28,235 bases of DNA, taken from contig JANQBS010000397.1 in assembly GCA_033085395.1 (NCBI GenBank), positions 1-28,235 on the forward strand, in the 5' to 3' direction. Made by a program: the position numbers and the translations under genes. The stretch's first letter is position 1. Each line of letters begins with the position of its first letter. This DNA comes from Xanthoparmelia taractica (Eukaryota; Ascomycota; Lecanoromycetes; Lecanorales; Parmeliaceae). This document shows positions 20,067-28,235 of this stretch, one piece after another. The notes under the pieces are model-generated. The model had not been told where the DNA came from. It made no database searches and saw only the letters and a program-made list of their open reading frames with translations.

Positions 20067-20094
20067 CCTACCTTACCTTACCTTACCTTACCTA
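20067..20094. repeat. (CCTTA)n microsatellite
   Basis: Five consecutive CCTTA-type units. The same word recurs on the other side of the neighbouring inverted repeat (20257-20264 and 20290-20304), so the two may belong to one small element. Confidence 0.75.
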
Positions 20095-20111
20095 CATGTA
20101 TCAATGCTAAG

Positions 20112-20252
20112 CACCAGCTGTCGACAGAAGTCTCCATACCGAGGTTCTACCGGCCGTAGTAGGCTTCCTCCCACCAACTAGTAAATAGTCATTATTCTTG
20201 AATTATTATTGCTCCACACTCTCGGTATGGAGACTTCTGTCGACAGCTGGTG
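20112..20252. repeat. 32-bp perfect inverted repeat, MITE-like or stem-loop
   Basis: Bases 20112-20143 (CACCAGCTGTCGACAG...) are the exact reverse complement of 20221-20252, separated by 77 bases that include the AT-rich stretch near 20185-20210. The arms contain the palindromes CAGCTG and GTCGAC. No coding capacity. It could be a miniature inverted-repeat element, a solo remnant of a larger one, or a regulatory hairpin. Confidence 0.75.
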
Positions 20253-20459
20253 AAGGTACCTTACTCGTAGAATTTCGATGATCGATGAAAAGTACCTTAC
20301 CTTAGGCGAGCCTATGAGAGTAAAGTACCGTGGTGCGTCAGATCTTAAAAATTAATCTTACATCTGTATCATAACCGTTCCAACTGCAACGTTATAATTT
20401 TCATCCTCCCACCATCCTTGATTTTTCACATAGACCCAGCCACCACCTACGTGCTCATA

Positions 20460-20640
20460 CAGTCGAACCTGGGTATAACGCAAGTGGCAAACCACCAAAT
20501 TCGTTCCCTTAACGAGAGAGTTCCGTTATGTATTAGCTATGACACACAGTGATAATCCCTGTCAAACCTACAACTTTCTTCCCTTCTAAGGAGCCTTCCG
20601 TTATAATTCGTTCCGTTACATCCAGGATCTACTAAGGTAC
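20460..20640. mobile_element. possible pogo-type transposon end or MITE fragment
   Basis: The sequence from 20460, CAGTCGAACCTGGGTATAACG, preceded by TA, resembles termini of pogo/Tigger-like elements. Related words (TTCCGTTA, AATTCGTTCC) recur in both halves down to 20615. No matching opposite terminus was found in the window, so it may be a truncated end. The call rests on resemblance only. Confidence 0.3.
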
Positions 20641-20774
20641 TGTAGCTCCACGCTGCTGCCTTCAACCATGTCCCGCTGCGGCCCGAGGCTGTGGATGAGT
20701 AGTCTGTTTTCTACTTCTAATAACAGAGCCATGCGAGAACGACGCTCGACCACACTCTACCAGCCTTGCCAGTC

Positions 20775-23700
20775 ATGGCAAGCGATGCTCGCCACTCCCT
20801 GGATGAATACCGTAGTTACTTGAAACAAAGGCTAGATGACTGTTTTACTCGAAGAGACGACCTGGATCCGTCAAAACGGTTTGCCCGCAATGGCGTCACC
20901 AGAGAGATTCTCGACAAGCAAACGCTGTTCCACCTCCTCAAGCTCACCATCTACCAAGCACACGACGGAATGAATGCTACAGATGAGGACTTTCTCCGAT
21001 CTCTCGCCTTGGAGATAAGAGGCTCCGAGACGAGGACGTCCCCGGGGTACTGCAACATCCTCGCCACCCTACTATACGCCCGCTGTACAGACGACTGCCT
21101 TCAGACTTGGGCTAGAAGCCTACTTCACCAAAGAAATCATAATCAACAGCAGAGACCAATCGACGATAATGACCTACCTTTGACAGAGTCAGCAGCTCGG
21201 GACAACTTCGGAAATGATGACGGCCACAGCTTCTGGGAACAGCAGTCCCTGTTCTGTCCTATCACTTTGAAGGAGTTCGATGAGTCCATTTACGTAGGCC
21301 GCAATAAATCCTGCCGTCTACCATTTGGGGAAGAGCGAATCAGGATTGGAAAGGGGAGTTTTGCGATTGTTTACAAGGTGAAGATTGAGAAGGGTCACAT
21401 GGTCAATCATTCTTCAGGCTGGGCTCTTCAGAATGTAAGTACCACCCTTGACCAACTGGTCTTTGACTTACCAAGATCCTAGAGTAAGTGGTACGCGCAG
21501 AAGGAATACATTGATTACGACGCAGAAACGAAGAAAGCATTTGAGGCAGAAGATTCCACGATTAAAAAATTCATTCAAGCCGCAAAGAGCCACGAAAACA
21601 TTCTAGTGACCAGAGCAAGCCTCGAATTGGGTAATACTTATAGCCTTTTTTTTGATCTTGCAAAGTACAGCTTGTGGGATTATCTCGAAGATCCTGCAGT
21701 ATCAATCACGACCCTCGAACAGAAGAAGGGGATATTCAGTCGCACCATTGGGTTAGCTGGCGCATTAGCCTATCTTCATGACGAGCTATTCTTAGCCTCA
21801 ACAGGCGAGCAGCTCTGCTGTTATCACCTCGACCTGAAACCACACAACATTCTGGTCTTCGAAGAGGGAGCTAACGTCATCTGGAAGGTCTCTGATTTTG
21901 GCATATCGCAAATAAAACGCATACCAGCCTCTCGAGCCAATGAATCCGAGCCTCCCATCCCGTTCCTTAACAGAATATTCAGACCAGACAAGGCAAGCGC
22001 AGACCCTAGCTCAGGGGTCGAAAATCCGCGCGCTGCAGGGACATATACAGCCCCAGAGGCTAGACACAAAACCGAAAAAGTCACTAGAACCAGCGACGTG
22101 TGGTCACTAGGTTGTGTTCTAAGTCTCGTACTTACTTTCTTGAATAATCAGAAGACCGGCATCGGGGACTTTAGAAAAGCCCGTATGAAAGATAGATCAG
22201 ACGACTTGTTCTATGACTCATTTCCACCTATGATGGGGACAGAGTCCAGGCCATCACTGCGCTTCTCGGTGCCCGTGTGGTTAGAGAACCTGACGGAGAA
22301 CGCTAAGAAGAGAAGTAAAGCCGAGGGAGAAGCCGTTGGACTGGCTTCAAGTCTAATACAACATCGAATGCTGCTTCCAATTCCAAGAGATCGAGCGGCA
22401 GCAAAGGAAGTAGAAAAGGAGCTAAGGACTATACAATCTTGCTTTGCCAGCGGTGCCACTCTATGCCAGGCTCCGCATCCAGAACCGCCCCCGATACTAG
22501 AAAAGCCTCACTCAAGCGTATGGCACCTGCGTCGACTAAGGAACGTGGTTTGCAGTCACAGAAGCACATCGGCGAAGACATCATATACTTGGCCCTTCAA
22601 GATTCCGGTGTCTCCGAGAGGATGCAAGTTTAGCCACGATGGGAAATATTTGGGAATCGAAAGCCGAGAAAAGATTATTATATTTTGTACCTCGGAAATT
22701 CAGCAAAATATACCGGGTGTGACCCATACACCACCGAGACAAGAGCAATGGTCGGATATTAGCCTAGGGTCTCGATATCTCTGGGCTGCTGTGGAATCTC
22801 CGTATTTTAGAGTTCGTTTCGTCCTGTCTGGTCCTGCCCGTTAGATGACCAGTCACGCTAATGAGTAACAGTGCTACTATGCACCGCTATCGAGCACGGA
22901 CCCTTCACCCAGGACTTCGATCGATACGGAAGTCAAGTCACGGATACGCAAAATTGTTGTGTCGCCGAATGACGATATCACGGCTTTCATCCTGGAAGAG
23001 CCACGACAAGGGAAAGACATCCTGAAGTTAGGGCTCTATCGTACTGAGGAGATGCTGAGGCTTTTGCCTACAGAAGGGTAAATGTCTCTTGTACAAACCA
23101 TTGGCATCGACTGATATCCCAGTTGTAGCGAGCCAAGATCCACGAGAGATGGTAGCTCAAGCATAATGAGACCTTCAATCACGAGGACGTCGAGAGAGAA
23201 ACTATCTTGGAACAACATCATCACAAATCCTAGAGACTGCGAATTACCGACTGCAGGTCAATTACATCATCTGAAGTTCTCCGACGACGGCAAGGTTTTA
23301 ATGGCTATTACAAAACCTTACAAGTGTGAGCTCACTCAAGAACATTGTTATGATATCTTCACCTGGGATGTGATCAGTGGACGCAGGATCCTCAGCTACA
23401 CCAACAAGAACAAGGTATGTAGCATGCATCCCGGGAATAGCAATGCGCACTAAAAATACTTTAGGGCTTTGATAATATGGAAAACTGTTGGCGGATAGGC
23501 GCTATCGCGCTATTTGCTAACGCACCCTCATTCGCCGCCATATCAACCAAGGAGATTAGGATCGGATCCTATACGGCGGGCCGCTACGAGGCGCGTTCGA
23601 AATCGACCTGCGATGAGTTCCTCGACGTCATCGTCAGCGGCGATGAGCTCATCTTGATCGGGAGATCCAATTCCAGAGGGAAGATCAAGGCCTTTCGGCT

Positions 23701-23890
23701 GCACAAGAGCAGAGTGAGTGGTCTTGAGAGCGTGGGCACGGGCATCGATATGAGCATTGGCGGCTATAATCCCTTGACCGATTGCTGTTGCCTGTTTAAG
23801 GAACCGGGGTACGGTAAGCAGGGAATACTGATTGCGAAGATCAAAGGGAGGGAGAATGAAGGCAAGTTGTCGGTCTGCTATTTGGAATGA
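20775..23890 (+). CDS. protein kinase with unusual N-terminal region and propeller-like C-terminal half
   Basis: Exons 20775-21434, 21483-22811, 22872-23077, 23129-23414 and 23465-23890 (introns 48, 60, 51 and 50 bp) keep phase and give 968 residues. Residues 1-185 are helical and unassigned. The kinase domain has the Gly loop IGKGSFAIVYKV (191-202), probable ATP-binding Lys227 in YAQKEY, HLDLKPHN (catalytic Asp337; Leu replaces Arg of HRD), DFG (Asp358), APE (410-412) and DVWSLGC (425-431). After residue 600 come beta-propeller-like strands with CKFSHDGKYLGIES, IVVSPNDDITAFI and LKFSDDGKVLMAI, reminiscent of WD40 repeats but without clear WD pairs. A Ser/Thr kinase is expected; partners are unknown. 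Intron 2 uses the weak donor GTTCGT. The ATG at 20775 is the first in frame. Confidence 0.88.
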
Positions 23891-24062
23891 TGGGAAAGAC
23901 GGGAGGCGTTCTACGACGGCATGAACACTTTTGTTCTTTTTGGGTTGCTACCGGGCTGGGACATTTACAAGAAGCTGCTACTTGCAGCGATGAGAAAGAC
24001 GGAGGCGTTCTACGACAATAAGAAGGCTTTTGTGTTTTTTTGAGTTGCTATTGGGCAGAGAC
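23889..24062. repeat. pair of imperfect 74-bp direct repeats, 100-bp period
   Basis: Bases 23889-23962 and 23989-24062 are alike: both begin GATGRGAAAGACGG, share GGCGTTCTACGAC and end with TTTTTGRGTTGCTAYYGGGC. The first copy overlaps the kinase stop codon, so the 3' untranslated region was probably duplicated in tandem and has since diverged. Confidence 0.7.
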
Positions 24063-24500
24063 TCTTACCAGATGTGAAAGCTTAGTGTATTATAATGATA
24101 ATTTTACTATATCATGACTCCATGTCCATGCTTTACCATTGCTACTTTCCATGTGGGGCGATGCTGCGAGAAAAAGTTCGCAGCCTGAGGCGATGGTTTT
24201 CTATGTTTGCCTTGAATCAGGGTATCCTGGTTGCAAAAGCCGTCGCTCATAATGCCTGTTCCTTTGCATATAGACATAAAGTAACGGCACAACTCCTCTT
24301 TGTTTTTGGTCTCACGGACACGTCAAATGTTCGTACCGCTTCAACTTTAGCTAACCAGCCCCACGACCAGTCCTTGAAAACAAGCACGGAGCGAGTCAAA
24401 CGAATCGGTAAAGACGGTAGGTATATATCTACATCCATCCGACAAGAATAACGTTAAAACAGAAACAGAGAACCTTACCCACCATCCTCTTACCCCCTCC
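24063..24500. other. intergenic, nothing recognised
   Basis: Lies between two convergent genes. A 118-codon plus-strand frame (24095-24451) and its minus-strand shadows have no recognisable domain and no support from neighbours. Confidence 0.5.
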
Positions 24501-25595
24501 CTATATCCTATCCGACCTACGCCTCTTGGGCGCATTATACGACCTCACCTTCTCGCCCGCCTCGATCCTTCGCTGCTTGCGCCTATAATAACTCTCCTTG
24601 GACTGCAGTCTCGCCTTCTCCAAGTTCCCCTGATTATGCTTGCGCCTATAGTAACCCTCCATGCGCCTCTGATTGACGCGTTTCCGCTCCTCGGTCTGAG
24701 GCTTGGCGCACGGCCGGCCCTTTTTCACGGCTCCGTTTGGCAGGATCGCCTGCGGTCTAGAGGGCTTGGTGCGGCGGGCTCTATTCTTCGCTTTTGAGGA
24801 TGCGGATGGGTTGTAATCAGGGTCGAAGATGTCGGCGTCACTGTCGTTGCCCTTTCCTGGGATAAACAGGTCGTCGGGGTGAAAGCGTTGTTGCGTGCTG
24901 TCGTCGGGGAGAGCCCATCCTTCGTGGAGTGCGGTTGCGAGCAGATCTTCGGGGATATCGGAGAGGGCTAGGTCCTCGGAGTTAAAAGCTCTGTTGTCTT
25001 GATAGATTTGGATTGGCTCGTATAGATATATCCCTACTGCGGCTGAAGGAGGATCTATGTTATTATGCAGGAACAGTGGGCGATTGATCGACGAGGACAG
25101 CTGCCCGGGCGGAGTGATTGATCTAAAGTTATATTACGTTATCGTGTTAGCTAATAGAAGTGGCTGTAGAGGGTAATAAGGTGTAGAAACAGCGGTTGGC
25201 TGATGAGAAAGGAATTCGAGGTCGAGATAGTGAGACTGCTGTATTGGTTGCCCTAATGGCCGCCACACGGAGCTAGCATGAGTTAGTAATTGAGAGAGAA
25301 GTGAAATGTACCTCTGATCTGGAAATGATGACTGTAAAATATTTGATAAGAGGAAGTCACTTTTAGCGCCCTGGGTAGTCTGCTGATCGAAGTCAAAATT
25401 ATCGAAATCGAACGTTATATTAGCCTGAGGTGCGTCAGCGAAGTCGCCTCCCGTAATGTCAAAAGGATATATCTCATCGAATAATGAGCCCAGTATAGCT
25501 GGGTTATCTGGAATCGCAAGGAGGGTGGGGTCCACGATGTCTTGATAGTGGATTTCGCCCATATCGGCGATACCCATCCTGATGCCCTTCCTCAA
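24501..25595 (-). CDS. probable nuclear protein with acidic N-terminus and basic C-terminus
   Basis: Exons 25595-25312 and 25122-24501 on the minus strand, joined across a 189-bp intron (GTACAT, AGCTAACACG, CTTTAG), give 301 residues; the start could instead be the ATG at 25577. The N-terminal half is acidic and rich in Asp, Phe, Gln and Pro (FDFDNFDFDQQ), as in transcription activation regions. A second acidic patch (DSDADIFDPDY) leads into a highly basic tail with KKGRPCAKPQTEERKR and two copies of a YYRRK motif about 24 residues apart, ending APKRRRSDRI. The GRP word and basic clusters suggest DNA binding and nuclear import. It is not a standard bZIP: no leucine heptads are visible. The intron is longer than others here and the skipped part (25303-25134) is itself open, so splicing may be incomplete. 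Confidence 0.65.
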
Positions 25596-26741
25596 GAATG
25601 GTTTGGGTGCTCTGTGTCCTGGTTGTTTGATTGTAAGCTCTGTGAGTCGAAGGTCGTTGACTTGCGTATTGTGTGTTGTGGTGGTATATAAGGCGAGGTA
25701 TCCTGCCGATGAAGGAGTATATACGTTTGGACTTGGAATGAAACTTGATAATGGAAGAGTCCAGAGAATTGAAGAAGGTCAGCTCCGTGATAACCGGATA
25801 ACGAGACCTCCTCTTTATACTCTCTTTGTGCAAGTAAAGGACAAAGCAAGGAGGGTTGACGACAATCAGGTCTGATAATCGTTCTTTGTTGCTTGAGGCG
25901 AGGAGATAATGTTTGCATTATACTCAAAGACAAAGAACGCGAAAGTATCGAAGAAAGCAAACTAAGCATCGGGAGACCCGAAGAAAGCAACGATTGGATT
26001 CTGATAGATTCTCCTGATGTGGAAAGACCTCTTGCCCAAGGACAATCTTCTTGCCCTGGACAGTTGGGTGTTATGTAAGAAGGTTGAAGTGATGCTGCAG
26101 ATTGCCATTCAGCAGCTATGAAGATGCAGTCAATCTATCAGTAAATCATGTCAAATTATTGATGGCGAATATAACCAGGACTATAGCATTATAGATATAG
26201 AAGCCATACGAGACAGTACGGATATTTTGCCATGGGATCGGTTCCACCATCCTCCTGCAAAAGGCCAAGCATCTCTCAAGATGTTAGTACAAGGTACCAT
26301 TTCTCCAGGCCTGTAAGCGCCAAAAATATTCTGGGAGCGGATTTCTGTTTGTAGTAACGAGGCGACACCTTTGTAAGTATGTTGGACCATTAAGCATTAC
26401 AAAAGGTACTCGTGAAAGCCGACGGATGGGCGTGTTAACGCGCTAGTGGCACGTCTGAGTAAAGCCCTAAGCGCTAGCCGTATTGGATGCATAATCTAAA
26501 GCTTGGCATTAATGATGGCAGTCCGTCGCAGATGGTCGATACTCGAGTTGTAGAAGTTGGAAACTTTTACCTCTCGCGTGCAAATGCAGCCATGCTATGT
26601 CAGACTGATGCCTCTAGGCGGTTTTCGAGCGAGATAACACCAAATCCATCGGTTCATGAAGCAGTGAGCTCATTAACGCGTTCCTGTAATGGTCGAACGT
26701 CCGATGTCAAATAGCGGAGCTATCCAACCCTATCGAGAGAC
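25596..26741. other. intergenic region between divergent genes
   Basis: About 1.15 kb between the start of the acidic/basic protein gene and the polymerase kappa start, so it should hold both promoters. One plus-strand stretch (about 25935-26020, reading SIEESKLSIGRPEESNDWIL) has protein-like composition but no family match or start context. Nothing else recognised. Confidence 0.45.
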
Positions 26742-28159
26742 ATGGCCACCGATGACCAAGGGCCATCGTCAACAGTCAAGGCTATTGTCGAGGCTGCGTC
26801 CACGCCTGTCGTCAGTGATCATAACACGCTTAAGTATTATCTCCTGGGACCGTCTCTTATAAAGGCGGGACAGGATATAGTCGATTAGCAAAAGGTTATT
26901 GCGAATAAGCCTTATTATTAATATAGCACTCGTGTATTAATAGCTATAATAGGTTTTAGAGATAATATATAACGTCTTTAAGAACTCGAAGTACTTTAAC
27001 AATGAGAAATATAAAGATAGAAACCTTACTTAGAAGATTAAAAAGATTCTAGCTCGCAAACGTTAGCTCGAGCGTATTAATTTTATTTCGAATCTTCGGC
27101 GAGCGAACGAATATATTACGAAGCTTAAATTATCTCGAGATCTAAGTTAGATAATCGTTTATATTAATTGCGACGCGTTTTATATAGCGATTAAAGAGTT
27201 AAATAAATTAGAACTTAAGTATATATTTATAACTATTGAAAAAGATATTCTTACGATATATAATTATTATATAAGAAAATTCGACTATAGAAGCGATATA
27301 ATAGACTTCGTGACTATAAAGCTATATTTAGATCTTATCTATTTATCTCTAAACTTCGAGAAATATACGATAAAAACGTAGAAAGTAAGAGAGATATTAA
27401 TAAGATATAATTCACGATTTAAGAGTGTTAATATTAACGAGACGTATCTTAATATTACGTAATACTACGAGAATAAGTATATGAATCTTAAAGACGTCGT
27501 CTTATAACTACGTAATAAGATTATAAAGAAAACGAAAATTACGATATTCGCTAATATCGCTACGAATATTAAAATCGTTAAGATTATTTTTAATCGCAAC
27601 AAGTTAAATAAGTATTTCAGAGTCGCTAATAACAGAGCTATTATTCTCGCCTTTATGCGCGATTTATTCACTCGTAAAGTTAACGACGTTAATCGAGTCT
27701 TCGAGCGCGAGCTTAACGCTATTAACGTTAAGACTTACGAAGATCTCTATTCTTAACGTGTTTATCTCTTTAAGCTCTTTGAAGAAAAAGCGTTCTAATT
27801 TCTTATATAATATTATCTCGATTTTAAACGTATAAAGATTTAGTTTATAGAAGAATATAAAAGAAAAAGTGTAGAGATAGAAAGCACGTTTTATAATATA
27901 AGTAATAAGACTAAGTTATAAGAAAAGCTTCGATAAATTACTAAGAAGCTAAAAAAGAATTTCACTCGCATATAATTTAAAGATAGAACGCTAATTTTAA
28001 AAATATAGCTTTACACGTATAAGATTCTTATTAAATAAAGTATTTCTCTTAAGACCGTTAGAACTGCGAATAATTTATATATATATATCTTATCGATGTT
28101 AGTAAAGCATAAGAAGAAGATACTCGATATAAAGCTTCGGCTTATGAATCTTAGATGCA
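26742..28159 (+). pseudogene. DNA polymerase kappa (Y-family, DinB-type), RIP-inactivated
   Basis: Polymerase kappa is a nuclear translesion DNA polymerase. The gene starts at 26742; residues 1-48, including LKYYLLGPSLIKAGQDIVD, look normal and end at a TAG (26886) where the family has Gln. After an AT-rich intron ending at 26952, one frame without indels runs to about 28157: EIIYN, NSKYFNNEKYKDRNLT (27000), LRRANEYITKLKLSRDLS, VYINCDAFYIAIKEL (family VHIDCDAFYAAVEEL, about 27157), IRKFDYRSDI, NINETYLNIT (family SIDEAYLNIT, 27430; catalytic Asp changed to Asn), FMRDLFTRKVN, RVFERELNAINVKTYEDLY, KRKSVEIESTF and DIKLRLMNLRCT. Stops sit on Gln or Trp codons and changes are A/T-ward. The C-terminus after LRCT is missing. 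Non-functional. Confidence 0.92.
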
Positions 28160-28235
28160 CGTGTCACGGTACACACCAGCATGGCTGTGGTACGCTTAGT
28201 CATAGCTCGTTTGAGGGCTTGGCAACCCACATATC
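28160..28235. other. right edge, normal-composition sequence
   Basis: At about 28157 the AT-rich RIP block stops abruptly and ordinary sequence with CpA and TpG resumes. Too short to assign. Confidence 0.5.

Larger units (their letters stand above)
19500..20459. other. intergenic region with simple and inverted repeats
   Basis: Nearly 1 kb without a supportable gene. It contains the CCTTA microsatellite at 20067-20094 and the 32-bp inverted repeat at 20112-20252, both listed separately. ACCTTAC words recur at about 20257-20304. A 105-codon minus-strand frame (19590-19907) has no recognisable domain. Confidence 0.5.

Noticed and set aside
26181..26714. Frames in the polymerase upstream region
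   Set aside because: No domain, no splice model and no homology recognised; more likely promoter DNA.

Overview
The window looks like a piece of a filamentous ascomycete (Pezizomycotina) genome. Genes are split by short introns (about 48-100 bp) with GT...CTAAC/CTGAC...AG signals. A roughly 19 kb gene-bearing stretch of normal composition is flanked by very AT-rich blocks almost free of CpA and TpG, the signature of repeat-induced point mutation (RIP). I cannot name the species from sequence alone.

Left block (1-7839). Bases 1-1061 carry a RIP-ruined copy of a histone H3-like gene (291-545, +), whose in-frame stops fall on conserved glutamines. A 150-bp LTR-like insertion with 5-bp target duplication follows (1062-1211), then unassigned AT-rich relics. 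From 3510 to 7839 lies one pogo/Fot1-class DNA transposon with terminal inverted repeats and TA target duplication. Its transposase reads on the minus strand and is riddled with RIP stops. It is interrupted at the codon of its first catalytic aspartate by a GC-rich 516-bp TG...CA element of the same family as the 1062-1211 copy.

Middle (7840-26741). Two dead genes come first, both minus strand: a short-chain dehydrogenase relic (8140-8935) and an aspartokinase relic (about 8990-10256) that still keeps its exon-intron pattern. Apparently intact genes follow: a 2-oxoglutarate/Fe(II) oxygenase (11952-13134, +), a CorA-like membrane protein (14222-15913, -), a tiny split gene (16275-16587, -), an amino acid permease with ten exons (16862-19499, +), a 968-residue protein kinase with a propeller-like C-terminal part (20775-23890, +) and an acidic/basic probable nuclear protein (24501-25595, -). 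Between permease and kinase are a pentanucleotide microsatellite, a 32-bp perfect inverted repeat and a possible transposon end.

Right block (26742-28235). A DNA polymerase kappa (DinB-type) gene starts at 26742. Its first 48 codons and upstream region are nearly normal; from about 26886 to 28157 the rest is converted to AT-rich sequence by RIP in one unbroken frame. The most notable result is that two RIP blocks are ruined copies of host nuclear genes, histone H3 and polymerase kappa, rather than transposons.
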